Source: Prescottella defluvii (GTDB lineage Bacteria > Actinomycetota > Actinomycetes > Mycobacteriales > Mycobacteriaceae). Taken from it: DNA of 64,000 bases. The notes beneath the pieces are model-generated. The model was not told the DNA's origin. It saw nothing but the letters and a program-made list of their open reading frames with translations, and did no database searches. The stretch lies in assembly GCF_000738775.1 (NCBI RefSeq), contig NZ_JPOC01000017.1, forward strand, positions 1 through 64,000, read 5' to 3'. Made by a program: the position numbers and the translations under genes. This document shows, one piece after another, positions 23,900-34,088 of this stretch (positions are counted from its first letter, which is position 1; the number at the start of each line of letters is the position of its first letter).

Positions 23900-25102
23900 T
23901 CAGACGCCGACGGCGGCGAGTTCGGCCTCGACCGCGGCCTCGAGGCGCTCGCGCACCTCCGGAACGGCGATGCGGTTGATGATCTCGTGGAAGAACCCGC
24001 GAACGACCAGGCGCCTGGCCTGGGCCTCCGGAATGCCCCGGGCGCGCAGGTAGAACAGCTGCTCGTCGTCGAACCGGCCGGTGGTGCTGGCGTGGCCGGC
24101 GCCGACGATCTCGCCGGTCTCGATCTCGAGGTTCGGCACGGAGTCGGCGCGGGCGCCGTCGGTGAGCACCAGGTTGCGGTTCATCTCGTACGTGTCGGTG
24201 CCCTCGGCCTCGGCACGGATCAGCACGTCACCGATCCACACGGTGTGCGCGTCGGGCTTGCCGGAGTCCGGGGCACCCTGCAGCGCACCCTTGTACACGA
24301 CATTCGACTTGCAGTGCGGCTGCGAGTGGTCCACCAGCAGGCGGTGCTCGAAGTGCTGACCGGCGTCGGCGAAGTACAGGCCGAGCATCTCGGCGTCGCC
24401 GCCGGGGCCCGCGTACTTGATCGTCGGCGTGATGCGGACGAGGTCGCCGCCCAGGCTCACCGAGGTGTGCCGCAGCACCGCGTCGCGGCCGAGCAGCGCG
24501 TGGTGCGCCGCCGCGTGCACGGCGTCGTCCGCCCAGTCCTGGACCGCGACGATCCGGAGCGACGAGCCGTCGCCGAGCACGAACTCGACGTTCTCCGCGT
24601 AGGTTCCGCTGCCCTTCTGGTCGAGCACGATCGTCGCCTTGGCGAACGTCTCCAGCCGGATCTGCAGGTGACCGAAGGCCACCTTGCCCTCACCGGGGCC
24701 GGTGACGACGATGTTGATCGGCTCGGCCACCTCGACCTCGCGACCCACCGTCACCACCGTCGCCGACTCGAACGCCGAGTACGCCTGTGCGGCGACACGG
24801 TCGAACGGGACGCCGCCCTGCCCGAGGCGAGCGTCGTCACGTCCGACGGTCTCGACGGTGACGTCTCCGCCGGTGACCTCGATCTTCGCGGTTCCCCGTG
24901 CCCCGTCCGCGGCAGCGGTGCCGTCGTGCAGGCCCCGCAGTCGACGCAGCGGGGTGAACCGCCACGCCTCGTCCCGTCCGGCAGGGATCTCGAACGCATT
25001 CACGTCGAACGAGGCGAAGACCTCACCCTTGTTGGTGGCCGGAGCCACGTTCTCCGCGGCGACCGCTGCCTTCACACCGGTCGTCTCACTTGCGCTGGCC
25101 AC
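23900..25102 (-). CDS. sufD: Fe-S scaffold protein SufD
   Basis: SufD is a right-handed parallel beta-helix protein that pairs with SufB. The 400-aa product has the SufB/D C-terminal core: CKSNVVYKGALQ, ETGEIVGAGHASTTGRFDDEQLFYLRARGIPEAQARRLVVRGFFHEII. Its N-terminal part is divergent, as in other SufD proteins. Its start codon shares 1 nt with the sufB stop, so translation is coupled. It corresponds to Rv1462. Confidence 0.95.
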   Translation of the reverse strand: MASASETTGVKAAVAAENVAPATNKGEVFASFDVNAFEIPAGRDEAWRFTPLRRLRGLHDGTAAADGARGTAKIEVTGGDVTVETVGRDDARLGQGGVPFDRVAAQAYSAFESATVVTVGREVEVAEPINIVVTGPGEGKVAFGHLQIRLETFAKATIVLDQKGSGTYAENVEFVLGDGSSLRIVAVQDWADDAVHAAAHHALLGRDAVLRHTSVSLGGDLVRITPTIKYAGPGGDAEMLGLYFADAGQHFEHRLLVDHSQPHCKSNVVYKGALQGAPDSGKPDAHTVWIGDVLIRAEAEGTDTYEMNRNLVLTDGARADSVPNLEIETGEIVGAGHASTTGRFDDEQLFYLRARGIPEAQARRLVVRGFFHEIINRIAVPEVRERLEAAVEAELAAVGV

Positions 25103-26547
25103 TAACCCACGGCCCCTTCCATCTGCAGTTCGATCAGGCGGTTGAGCTCGAGGGCGTATTCCATCGGCAGCTCCTTGGCGATGGGCTCGACGAACCCTCG
25201 CACCACCATGGCCATTGCCTCGTCCTCGCTCAGACCGCGGCTCATGAGGTAGAACAACTGGTCGTCACTGACCTTCGACACCGTCGCCTCGTGGCCCACC
25301 GTCACGTCGTCCTCACGGATGTCGACGTAGGGGTAGGTGTCGGAGCGGCTGATCTGGTCCACCAGAAGCGCGTCGCACTCGACGTTCGACTTCGCGCCGT
25401 GCGCACCCTTGTTGATCTGGACCAGGCCGCGGTACGAGGACCGGCCGCCGCCGCGGGCCACCGACTTGCTCACGATGTTGGACGTCGTGTGCGGTGCCAG
25501 GTGCAGCATCTTCGCACCGGTGTCCTGGTGCTGGCCCTCACCGGCGAACGCCACGGACAGCACCTCACCGCGGGCGTGCTCGCCCATCATCCACACGGCC
25601 GGGTACTTCATCGTGACCTTGGAACCGATGTTGCCGTCGATCCACTCCATCGAGCCGCCCGCCTCGACCTTGGTGCGCTTGGTCACCAGGTTGTAGACGT
25701 TGTTCGACCAGTTCTGGATGGTCGTGTAGCGGCAGTGGCCGCCCTTCTTCACGATGATCTCGACGACCGCGGAGTGCAGCGAGTCGGACTTGTAGATCGG
25801 AGCCGTGCAGCCCTCGACGTAGTGCACCGAGGCGCCCTCGTCGACGATGATCAGCGTCCGCTCGAACTGGCCCATGTTCTCGGTGTTGATCCGGAAGTAG
25901 GCCTGCAGCGGGATGTCGACCTTGACGTTCGGCGGAACGTAGATGAACGAGCCACCGGACCAGACGGCGGTGTTCAGGGCCGAGAACTTGTTGTCGCCGG
26001 CGGGGATGACCGAGCCGAAGTACTCCTGGAAGATCTCCGGGTGCTCACGCAGACCGGTGTCCGTGTCGAGGAAGATGACGCCCTGCGCCTCGAGATCCTC
26101 ACGGATCGAGTGGTAGACGACCTCGGACTCGTACTGCGCGGCGACACCGGCGACCAGACGCTGCTTCTCCGCCTCCGGGATGCCCAGCTTGTCGTACGTG
26201 TTCTTGATGTCCTCGGGCAGGTCTTCCCAGCTCTCCGCCTGCTTCTCGCTCGAACGCACGAAGTACTTGATGTTGTCGAAATCGATCCCGTCGAGGTTCG
26301 AACCCCAGTGTGGCATCGGCTTCTTACCGAAGGTCTTGAGCGCCTTGAGGCGGATGTCCAGCATCCACTCGGGCTCGCTCTTCTTCGCGGAGATGTCCCG
26401 CACGACAGCCTCGGACAGCCCTCGTTGCGCACTGGCACCGGCGACGTCGGAGTCCGACCAGCCGTAGTCGTAGCTGCCCAGGGAGGCGATCGTCTCTTCC
26501 TGCGTGAGCGGCGCCTCAGGTGTCACCTGGTCTGATGTGACGGTCAT
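25102..26547 (-). CDS. sufB: Fe-S scaffold protein SufB (intein-free)
   Basis: SufB is the main scaffold on which the SUF Fe-S cluster is built. The 481-aa protein contains [68 protein letters not shown], and the C-terminal [28 protein letters not shown]. The GCTAPIY region, where M. tuberculosis SufB carries an intein, is uninterrupted. The ATG at 26547 (MTVTSDQV) has an AGGAG-type box. An upstream in-frame extension would run into sufR. It is the second gene of the operon, 62 nt after sufR. Confidence 0.97.
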   Translation of the reverse strand: MTVTSDQVTPEAPLTQEETIASLGSYDYGWSDSDVAGASAQRGLSEAVVRDISAKKSEPEWMLDIRLKALKTFGKKPMPHWGSNLDGIDFDNIKYFVRSSEKQAESWEDLPEDIKNTYDKLGIPEAEKQRLVAGVAAQYESEVVYHSIREDLEAQGVIFLDTDTGLREHPEIFQEYFGSVIPAGDNKFSALNTAVWSGGSFIYVPPNVKVDIPLQAYFRINTENMGQFERTLIIVDEGASVHYVEGCTAPIYKSDSLHSAVVEIIVKKGGHCRYTTIQNWSNNVYNLVTKRTKVEAGGSMEWIDGNIGSKVTMKYPAVWMMGEHARGEVLSVAFAGEGQHQDTGAKMLHLAPHTTSNIVSKSVARGGGRSSYRGLVQINKGAHGAKSNVECDALLVDQISRSDTYPYVDIREDDVTVGHEATVSKVSDDQLFYLMSRGLSEDEAMAMVVRGFVEPIAKELPMEYALELNRLIELQMEGAVG

Positions 26548-26609
26548 GCGAGCTCCTTCCGGAGTCTTGGTACGTACCGATGAGAGCTGGTCACCGGCAG
26601 CGAGAACAA

Positions 26610-27365
26610 CTATTCGGTCGTTTCGGTCGTGCGGGGTAACGCGAGCGGGACATGGGTGGTGCAGGCGCAGTCCCCGTTGGCGATGGTCGCCAACTGCTGC
26701 ACGTGCCGGCCGAGCAACGCGGCGAACGCGGCCTGCTCCGCCTCGCACAGCTCGGGGAACTCCTCGGCCACGTGCGAGACCGGGCAATGGTGCTGGCAGA
26801 TCTGCACCCCGTTCCCGACCGGGCGGATCGAGGCCGCGAACCCGGCCGAGGTGAATGCCTCCGCGATCTCCTCTGCGGTGGACTCGACCTCCTCCGGCTT
26901 GTCCGCGGTCACCGGAGTGACGGCGCCGACGATGGACTGCACCCGACGTCGGGCGAAGTCCTCGATGGCCGCGTCGCCGCCGATCTCCCGCAGCTGCCGC
27001 ATCGCGGCACCGGCGAGATCGTCGTACGTGTGGCCGAGCTTGCCTCGACCGGCCGCGGTGATCTGGAACAGTTTCGCCGGACGACCGCGCCCACGCTGCC
27101 GCCAGCTGGCCGCACTCGCTGCCTGGGCCTCACCCGCGTCGATGAGCGCGTCCAGGTGCCGCCGGACCCCGGCCGCACTGAGGCCGAGCCGGGCGCCGAT
27201 GTCGGTGGCCGAGATGGGACCCTCCTCGACGAGCAATCGGACGACCGCGGCGCGGGTGTGTCCTTCGTGCGCACCGGCGACGGACACCACGGACCCAGCA
27301 GAGGACGACGCAGTCGCGTGAGCTGCGCTTTCTCCACTGGGGCGTCGAGCCGCTTCCGATTTCAC
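26610..27365 (-). CDS. sufR: SufR-like Fe-S transcriptional repressor of the suf operon
   Basis: The 251-aa regulator has a winged-helix domain ([39 protein letters not shown], then [12 protein letters not shown]) and a C-terminal region with cysteines at about 190, 194, 207, 233 and 235 ([32 protein letters not shown]) that can bind an Fe-S cluster. It heads the operon sufR-B-D-C-S-U-T and corresponds to Rv1460. A SufR-type operator covers its GTG start codon, so it should repress its own operon when the cluster is loaded. No Shine-Dalgarno is visible; the mRNA may be leaderless or nearly so. Confidence 0.93.
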   Translation of the reverse strand: MKSEAARRPSGESAAHATASSSAGSVVSVAGAHEGHTRAAVVRLLVEEGPISATDIGARLGLSAAGVRRHLDALIDAGEAQAASAASWRQRGRGRPAKLFQITAAGRGKLGHTYDDLAGAAMRQLREIGGDAAIEDFARRRVQSIVGAVTPVTADKPEEVESTAEEIAEAFTSAGFAASIRPVGNGVQICQHHCPVSHVAEEFPELCEAEQAAFAALLGRHVQQLATIANGDCACTTHVPLALPRTTETTE

Positions 27366-27376
27366 AACACCAGTGT
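27362..27376 (-). promoter_or_regulatory. SufR operator on the sufR start codon
   Basis: On the minus strand the sequence ACACTGGTGTTGTGA matches ACACT-N5-TGTGA, which I recall as the SufR palindrome of M. tuberculosis. It overlaps the sufR GTG (27363-27365). A bound repressor would block transcription start or early elongation of the whole suf operon. Confidence 0.8.
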
Positions 27377-27484
27377 GACGGAATTAGATCCCGCGGTCCA
27401 CGAAGGGTTACCTGCGTGATCGTCGACACACCCTTCCGGGTGGGTTCCCGATCCGCCGCGACCGGAGCACCTCACCCGCCCCGC

Positions 27485-27490
27485 TACGCT
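27485..27490 (+). promoter_or_regulatory. Putative -10 box of mptB, leaderless
   Basis: TACGCT fits TANNNT and ends 7 nt before the mptB GTG. No ribosome-binding site is present. The promoter lies about 110 bp from the divergent sufR operator. Confidence 0.5.
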
Positions 27491-27497
27491 GCACCGT

Positions 27498-29201
27498 GTG
27501 CCGCACACCGAGATGGACAACGAGTCGGACGCCCCGGCCCGATCTCGGGCCGAGCGGGCGACGGCCTTCGTCAAGCGTGCGCTCGGGATCGACGGGCACT
27601 CGCCCCGGGCGTCGGTAGGCGACGCCCTCCACGGCGACGAACCGGAAGCGCCAGGCCTCGACGCCCGCGAGAACCGTCAACTGCACTACATCCGCCTCTT
27701 CGGCGCGACCGGTGCGGTCCTCATGGCCGTCGGCGCACTGGGTGCGGGAGCGCAACCCGTACTCCAGAACCCCGTCCAGGGCCTGCGACTGCTCGGCCTG
27801 CCGGCGCGCATGCCGAGCGCGACCCTGAGCATGGCGATGACGGGCACCGTCATGGTGGTGCTCGCCTGGCTGCTGTTGGGCCGATTCGCGGTCGGCAGCC
27901 TCCGAGGCGGCCGCGCCCCCCGTCAGCTGAGCCGGTCCCAACTCGATCGCACCCTCCTGCTGTGGGTGATTCCCCTCACTGTCGCACCGCCGATGTTCAG
28001 CCGCGACGTGTACTCGTACCTCGCACAGAGCGAGATCACCGCCCGCGGCCTCGACCCGTACGAGATCGGACCCGCCGGCGCGCTCGGCGTCGACCACGTC
28101 CTCACCCGGACCGTGCCGAACATCTGGCGGGAGACACCCGCGCCGTACGGTCCGCTGTTCCTCTGGATGGGCCGCGGAATCACCTCACTGACCGGCGACA
28201 ACATCGTCGCCGGGATCTTCCTGCACCGCGTCCTCGCGCTCGCCGGTGTGGCGCTGATCGTGTGGGCGTTGCCCCGCCTCGCCCGACGCTGCGGCGTGTC
28301 CGCGGTGAGCGCGCTGTGGCTGGGCGCGGCGAACCCCCTGGTGCTGTTCCACCTCGTCGCCGGCATCCACAACGAGGCCCTCATGATCGGGCTGATGCTG
28401 GCCGGTGTCGAACTGGCCCTGCGCGCGATCGCCAGCGTGCACCCGATCCGGGGACAGGTACTACTGCTGCTGATCGCCGGCGCGACACTGATCGTGTTGT
28501 CGTCGACGATCAAGATTCCGTCGCTCCTGGCCCTCGGTTTCGTCGGCATGGCGCTGGCCCGGCGATGGGGCGGCAATCTCAAGGCACTCGCGTCGGCCGC
28601 GCTCCTCCTCGGTGCGGTGACCGTCGCCGTGACCGTCTTCGTCAGCGTCGCGAGCGGACTCGGGATGGGCTGGACGCAGACCCTCGGCACCGCGACCGAG
28701 GTACGCAGCTGGATGTCGATCCCGACGCTGCTGGGGCTGGGCACCGGCCTCGCCGGCGTCCTCCTCGGCCTCGGCGATCACACCACCGCCGTGCTCAGCC
28801 TGACCCGCCCGATCGCGTCGCTCGTCGCCGCGTTCATCGCACTGCGCATGCTCCTCGCCGTCCTCGTCGGACGCATCCACCCGGTGGGCGCACTCGGCGT
28901 CTCGCTGGGCGCGATCGTCCTCCTCTTCCCGGTCGTGCAGCCGTGGTACCTGCTGTGGGCCGTGATCCCGCTCGCCGCGTGGGCGACCCGGCCCATCTTC
29001 CGGATACCCGCGATCGCGTTCTCGGCGTTCGTCAGCGTGATCCTGATGCCGAACGGGGCCGAATACGAGCCGTTCATGATCGTCCAGGCCGCGATCGCGA
29101 CGGCGGTCACGAGCATCGCGCTGATCGTCCTGACCCGGAACCAACTGCTGTGGCGGGCCCCCGCCGGACCACCGGACCGGATCGAACCGGTCAGGGCCTA
29201 G
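27498..29201 (+). CDS. mptB: Polyprenol-phosphomannose-dependent alpha-1,6-mannosyltransferase MptB-like
   Basis: MptB-type GT-C enzymes extend the alpha-1,6-mannan core of lipoarabinomannan and lipomannan using polyprenyl-phosphomannose outside the membrane. The 567-aa protein has a short soluble N-terminus and more than ten membrane segments. The first loop carries the acidic GT-C-like motif VAPPMFSRDVYSYLAQSEITARGLDPYE, and later segments include HNEALMIGLMLAGVE and FPVVQPWYLLWAVIPLAAWA. It corresponds to Rv1459c, likewise divergent from sufR. It is followed closely by an ABC transporter pair. Confidence 0.9.
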   Translation: MPHTEMDNESDAPARSRAERATAFVKRALGIDGHSPRASVGDALHGDEPEAPGLDARENRQLHYIRLFGATGAVLMAVGALGAGAQPVLQNPVQGLRLLGLPARMPSATLSMAMTGTVMVVLAWLLLGRFAVGSLRGGRAPRQLSRSQLDRTLLLWVIPLTVAPPMFSRDVYSYLAQSEITARGLDPYEIGPAGALGVDHVLTRTVPNIWRETPAPYGPLFLWMGRGITSLTGDNIVAGIFLHRVLALAGVALIVWALPRLARRCGVSAVSALWLGAANPLVLFHLVAGIHNEALMIGLMLAGVELALRAIASVHPIRGQVLLLLIAGATLIVLSSTIKIPSLLALGFVGMALARRWGGNLKALASAALLLGAVTVAVTVFVSVASGLGMGWTQTLGTATEVRSWMSIPTLLGLGTGLAGVLLGLGDHTTAVLSLTRPIASLVAAFIALRMLLAVLVGRIHPVGALGVSLGAIVLLFPVVQPWYLLWAVIPLAAWATRPIFRIPAIAFSAFVSVILMPNGAEYEPFMIVQAAIATAVTSIALIVLTRNQLLWRAPAGPPDRIEPVRA

Positions 29202-29204
29202 GCT
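29199..29204 (+). promoter_or_regulatory. Putative -10 box of the ABC transporter operon
   Basis: TAGGCT overlaps the mptB stop codon and ends 8 nt before the GTG at 29213. It would give a separate leaderless transcript for the ABC genes. Confidence 0.4.
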
Positions 29205-29212
29205 GGTTCCTC

Positions 29213-30165
<953 letters not shown>

Positions 30166-30169
<4 letters not shown>

Positions 30170-30963
30170 CCGTGACGAACCACGACCGCCTGGCCGACAA
30201 CCGTTTCGCCGACGGCACGTTCACCCCGCGCCCCCAGCCGGCGCCGGCGGCCCGCATGCTCGCCGCGCAGACGCGGCTCGAACTGACGCTGCTGCTGCGC
30301 AACGGTGAGCAGTTGCTCCTCACCATGTTCATCCCGATCACGCTCCTGATCGGTCTGACGCTGCTCCCCATCGGCGACTTCGGCAGCGACCGGGTCGACA
30401 CCGTCGTCCCGGCGGTGATGATGGTCGCGATCATGTCGACGGCGTTCACCGGGCAGGCCATCGCCGTCGGCTTCGACCGTCGCTACGGCGCCCTGAAACG
30501 GCTCGGCGCCACTCCCCTGCCACGCTGGGGCATCATCGCCGGCAAGAGCGCCGCGGTCGTGATCGTCGTCGCGATGCAGACGGTGCTGTTGGGCGGGATC
30601 GCATTTGCGCTCGGCTGGCGGCCCAGCATCCTCGGTCTCGCACTCGGAGCGGTCGTGATCGCGCTCGGGACCGTCACCTTCGCGGCGTTGGGACTGCTGC
30701 TCGGCGGCACGCTCCGCGCCGAGATCGTGCTCGCGCTGGCCAACATCCTGTGGTTCGCGATGGCCGGCATCGGCAGCATCATCTTCGCCGATCAGCTCAA
30801 CGACGGAGTTCGGATCGTCGCACAGTTGGTCCCGTCGGGCGCCCTCGCGCAGGCCCTCGAGGATGCCACCGCCGGCAGCATCAACATCATGTGTGTGGCG
30901 GTACTGGCGGCGTGGGCGACGGTCGCCGGCATCGTCGCGACCCGCACCTTCAAGTTCACCTGA
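30166..30963 (+). CDS. ABC-2 type transporter permease
   Basis: The 265-aa protein has six likely membrane helices, among them LLLTMFIPITLLIGLTLLPIG, VVPAVMMVAIMSTAFTGQAIAVG, AVVIVVAMQTVLLGGIAFALG, LALGAVVIALGTVTFAALGLLLGG and IMCVAVLAAWATVAGIVATRTF. It also has the ABC-2 loop phrase RRYGALKRLGATPLPRW. It forms the membrane part of the exporter with the preceding ATPase. It corresponds to Rv1457c. Confidence 0.92.
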
Positions 30964-31031
30964 CACGCACCATTCGCACGTTCGTCCCGTGTCGGGCGAA
31001 ACGCCCCCGCGACCGACCGTTCAGTACCAGA

Positions 31032-32609
31032 ATGTCCCTCGTGACTGCCACCCTCATGATCGGACTCCGTCGAACCTCGATCGCCGCGTGCGGCGCGCTC
31101 GCCCTGGCACTGTCTCCGTTGACCGCGGACGCGGCCACCGGATGGGGTCCGCTCGCACCGGCCAACCCGTATCTGGGCCCCGACGGGACCTCGACGATGC
31201 ACGGGGACGCCGGATCGTCGGATGCGACGCGGCTCGCCGGTCCGGGCACCGGCGCGGTCTCGATCGCGCAGTACCCGCTAGCCTCGGCCTGCCCGACGCT
31301 GCTGCAGGGATCCGACGGGCTGGTCGTGGCCCTGTGCACCACGATGATCGGTCAGAACCCGACCGTCCATCTCCTCGATCCCGCCGCCTCGACCTTCCCC
31401 GTCGGCGGCACGCTCGCTCAACTCCAGCTCACCAAGGGCAGTCTCCTCGGCGGCGTGTACGCCTACCTCGATTCGGACGACCGCCTCGTGGTGGTCGACG
31501 GCTCCCGTCACCTGCTGCGGATCGGTCACGCGCAGGTCGACGGGAAGTGGACGCTGAGCATCGACTCCAGTACCGACCTGACCTCGGACATCCCCGACGG
31601 CGACAACGTCACCGGACTCGCACCCGACTGGGCCGGGAACGTGTGGTTCGCGACGGGCGGCGGGATCGTCGGCACCGTCGACGGCGACGGCGACGCCCGA
31701 ACGGTCCCGCTGCCCACCGGGGAGCAGGTGCAGAACAGCATCTCGACGTCGGAGGGCGGCACGGCCGTCGCCACGACGCACGCCACCTACCAGCTCAGTG
31801 CGGGCCCCGACGCGCAGCCGCAGATCGATTGGCGCCAGGAGTACGACCGCGGATCGGCCCGTAAACCCGGACAGCTCAGCTGGGGCACGGGGTCGACACC
31901 CACGTACTTCGGCCCCGTCACCGGCTCCGAGTACCTGACGATCGTCGACAACGCCGACGGCCAGGTGAATCTGCTGGTGTACCGCTCGGCCACCGGTGAA
32001 GAGGTGTGCAAGGAGCCGGTCCTGCCCCCGGGCACCGACGGCGGCAGCCTGTCGGGCAGCACGGGCAGCGCCGACGGTTCGGGCGGCAGCCTCTCCGGGA
32101 GCGTCGGCGGCTCCGTGGGGTCGGGCAGCGGCAGCGAGAACTCCCCCATCGCCGTCGGCCGCTCGGTGTTCGTCGCGAGCACCTACGGCTACCCGTACCC
32201 GACGGTCCCGGCCGGTGCCGGCGAGGCGGTTCCCGCATCGGCTCCGTTCCGCGGCGGCATGACCCGGGTCGACGTCGACGGCGACGGCGAGGGCTGCACC
32301 ACCGTGTGGCAGAACCAGGTCCGGAGCTCCGCGGTGCCGCACCTGTCCACGGCCGACGGGAACATCTACACGATGGTCCGCGAGGGGCTGGACACGACCA
32401 CACCGCTCGACGGCTTCGCGTTCGCCGTGCTCGATCCCGAGACAGGCGCGGTCAAGACCACCAGGACCGTCACCGGCACCCTGCTCGGGGACACCCTGCA
32501 GATGTCGGCGCTGATCACCGACGACGGCCGGTACATGCAGGGCACGATCTCGGGGATCGTGTCGGTCGATCCCGGCACCGGGGGCTCGGGCGGATCGTCC
32601 GGGTCGTGA
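31032..32609 (+). CDS. Secreted beta-propeller-like protein with Gly/Ser-rich insert
   Basis: The 525-aa product has a signal peptide (RRTSIAACGALALALSPLTADAA) and no further membrane segment. Repeated short strands such as DDRLVVVDGSRHLLRIGHA, GLAPDWAGNVWFATGGGIVGTVDGDGDA and STADGNIYTMVREGL suggest a beta-propeller. Residues about 335-373 are a Gly/Ser repeat (GGSLSGSTGSADGSGGSLSGS). Asp-rich loops (VDGDGDA, DVDGDGEG) could bind calcium. I recognise no family. It lies 68 nt after the ABC permease on the same strand, so it may be an exported partner. The ATG at 31056 is an alternative start. Confidence 0.8.
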   Translation: MSLVTATLMIGLRRTSIAACGALALALSPLTADAATGWGPLAPANPYLGPDGTSTMHGDAGSSDATRLAGPGTGAVSIAQYPLASACPTLLQGSDGLVVALCTTMIGQNPTVHLLDPAASTFPVGGTLAQLQLTKGSLLGGVYAYLDSDDRLVVVDGSRHLLRIGHAQVDGKWTLSIDSSTDLTSDIPDGDNVTGLAPDWAGNVWFATGGGIVGTVDGDGDARTVPLPTGEQVQNSISTSEGGTAVATTHATYQLSAGPDAQPQIDWRQEYDRGSARKPGQLSWGTGSTPTYFGPVTGSEYLTIVDNADGQVNLLVYRSATGEEVCKEPVLPPGTDGGSLSGSTGSADGSGGSLSGSVGGSVGSGSGSENSPIAVGRSVFVASTYGYPYPTVPAGAGEAVPASAPFRGGMTRVDVDGDGEGCTTVWQNQVRSSAVPHLSTADGNIYTMVREGLDTTTPLDGFAFAVLDPETGAVKTTRTVTGTLLGDTLQMSALITDDGRYMQGTISGIVSVDPGTGGSGGSSGS

Positions 32610-32653
32610 CCTCCGCGGTCGGGGCCAACTACATCACGTAGTGGACGGCCCTC

Positions 32654-32659
32654 TACCAT
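32654..32659 (+). promoter_or_regulatory. Putative -10 box of ctaA, leaderless
   Basis: TACCAT fits TANNNT and ends 6 nt before the ctaA GTG at 32666. No Shine-Dalgarno is present. Confidence 0.45.
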
Positions 32660-32665
32660 CGTCCT

Positions 32666-33640
32666 GTGCTGTATCGCGGCTTTGTGAACCTGGTCAACCG
32701 TCTTCCGCTGCCGTCGCTTGCGGTCCAGAAGTGGATCGCGCTCGCGGTGATCGTGACGCAGGGCGGCATCGCGGTCACCGGATCGGTGGTCCGGGTGACC
32801 GCGTCGGGTCTCGGCTGCACCACCTGGCCGCAGTGCCATCCGGGCAGCTTCGTCCCCACGGGTGATTCGACCGCGCCGTGGTTCCATCAGGCCGTCGAGT
32901 TCGGCAACCGCCTGCTGACGTTCCTGGTGGTCGCGACCGCCGCGGCTGCGGTGATCGCCGTGACCCGCGCCGCGCGCCGCCGCGAGGTGCTCTTCTACGC
33001 CTGGCTGATGCCGCTGTCCACGGTGGCGCAGGCGGTCATCGGCGGCATCACCGTGCTGACCGGGCTGCTGTGGTGGACCGTCGCGGTGCACATGCTGGTG
33101 TCGATGGGCATGGTGTGGGTGTCCGTGATCCTCTACCACAAGATCGACCAGCCGGACGACGGCGTCGAGAAGTTCGTGCTGCCCAAGCAGTTGCGCTGGC
33201 TGACCGCACTCTCCGGGGTCGCGCTGGCGGGCACCCTGGTCGCGGGCACGATGGTGACCGGAGCCGGTCCGCACGCCGGTGACAAGAACCCGGAGCGCAC
33301 CGTCGAACGCCTCGATCTCGACATCACCAACCTGGTGCACCTGCATGCCGAGTTGCTCGTCGCCTACCTCGCACTGCTCGTCGGCCTCGGGTTCGCCCTG
33401 TACGCGATCGGTGCGAGCGCCGCGGTGAAGCTGCGGCTGAAGGTCGTGATCGGGTTGGTCGTCGCGCAGGCAGGCATCGGACTGGTGCAGTTCTGGACGC
33501 ACGTGCCGGCCGTTCTCGTGACGATCCATGTGGCATTCGCCGGCGCCTGCACCGCTGCGACCGCCGCCCTGTACGCGGCAGGCCGGATCCGCGAGCCGAT
33601 CGCCGACCGCGCCGACGCGGAACCCGTCGCGTCGGCCTGA
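32666..33640 (+). CDS. ctaA: Heme A synthase (COX15/CtaA)
   Basis: CtaA converts heme O to heme A for the aa3 cytochrome c oxidase. The 324-aa membrane protein has eight predicted helices with the conserved heme-ligand histidines in APWFHQAVEFGNRLL, WWTVAVHMLVSMG, LVHLHAELLVAYLALL and VPAVLVTIHVAFAG. A likely disulfide/Cys motif occurs in the first loop (LGCTTWPQCHPG), as in B. subtilis CtaA. It is encoded near ctaB, which makes heme O. It corresponds to Rv1456c. Confidence 0.94.
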   Translation: MLYRGFVNLVNRLPLPSLAVQKWIALAVIVTQGGIAVTGSVVRVTASGLGCTTWPQCHPGSFVPTGDSTAPWFHQAVEFGNRLLTFLVVATAAAAVIAVTRAARRREVLFYAWLMPLSTVAQAVIGGITVLTGLLWWTVAVHMLVSMGMVWVSVILYHKIDQPDDGVEKFVLPKQLRWLTALSGVALAGTLVAGTMVTGAGPHAGDKNPERTVERLDLDITNLVHLHAELLVAYLALLVGLGFALYAIGASAAVKLRLKVVIGLVVAQAGIGLVQFWTHVPAVLVTIHVAFAGACTAATAALYAAGRIREPIADRADAEPVASA

Positions 33641-33663
33641 CCCGAGCTCACCCACGAACGACG

Positions 33664-33702
33664 AAGGCCGGGGTCCTGCACGTTGTGCAGGGCCCCGGCC
33701 TT
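33664..33702. terminator. Bidirectional terminator between ctaA and the 33712-34065 gene
   Basis: A near-perfect stem of about 18 bp (left arm from 33664, right arm ending 33702, one T-G mismatch or wobble, loop GTT) lies between two convergent genes. The arms start AAGGCCGGGG and end CCCCGGCCTT, so T- or A-rich flanks serve both directions. Confidence 0.85.
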
Positions 33703-33711
33703 TCGGGTGTT

Positions 33712-34065
33712 TCAGCGTTCGTTGCGCGCCTTCGGGAACCGCGTCTGCTGCGCCACCCAGCCGGCCATCTTCGCCCAGTGCCCCGGACGCGGGGTCACGA
33801 CGCTGGTGAGGGCGCGGTCCCACTCCGAGACGGTGATCTCGTCGAACGAGGCGACGATCGCGTTGGCGATCGCGACCGTGTCGACCACCTGGTCGCCGAG
33901 GATGCCGTCGGCGCCGACGAGGGTGATGCGGACGCCGGCCCGGCCGACGGGCTGGATGACGGCACTGGCGGTTCCGCCGTGCTCGGAGAGGAACTTCCGG
34001 ATGGCGGCGACAGTGCCCGAGGGCAGGACCGGGGCCGCAGCGGTGCTCTGGGTGTCGGTGCTCAT
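33712..34065 (-). CDS. Conserved hypothetical protein, unknown function
   Basis: The 117-aa protein has an acidic or neutral N-terminus and a compact alpha/beta region: AIRKFLSEHGGTASAVIQPVGRAGVRITLVGADGILGDQVVDTVAIANAIVASFDEITVSEWDRALTS. No signal peptide, membrane segment or known motif is visible. It is transcribed divergently from the quinone oxidoreductase with only 23 bp between start codons, and its -10 box overlaps that gene's -10 box. Confidence 0.75.
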   Translation of the reverse strand: MSTDTQSTAAAPVLPSGTVAAIRKFLSEHGGTASAVIQPVGRAGVRITLVGADGILGDQVVDTVAIANAIVASFDEITVSEWDRALTSVVTPRPGHWAKMAGWVAQQTRFPKARNER

Positions 34066-34088
34066 GGGGTCAGACTACTGTGCGGGTC
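34066..34088. promoter_or_regulatory. Compact divergent promoter with overlapping -10 boxes
   Basis: Only 23 bp separate two divergent ATGs. The plus strand reads TACTGT at 34076-34081, 7 nt before the ATG at 34089. The minus strand reads TAGTCT at 34077-34072, 6 nt before the ATG at 34065. The two boxes share the TA at 34076-34077, so RNA polymerase cannot occupy both at once. Both mRNAs should be leaderless, and both -35 regions fall inside the opposite gene. Confidence 0.6.
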
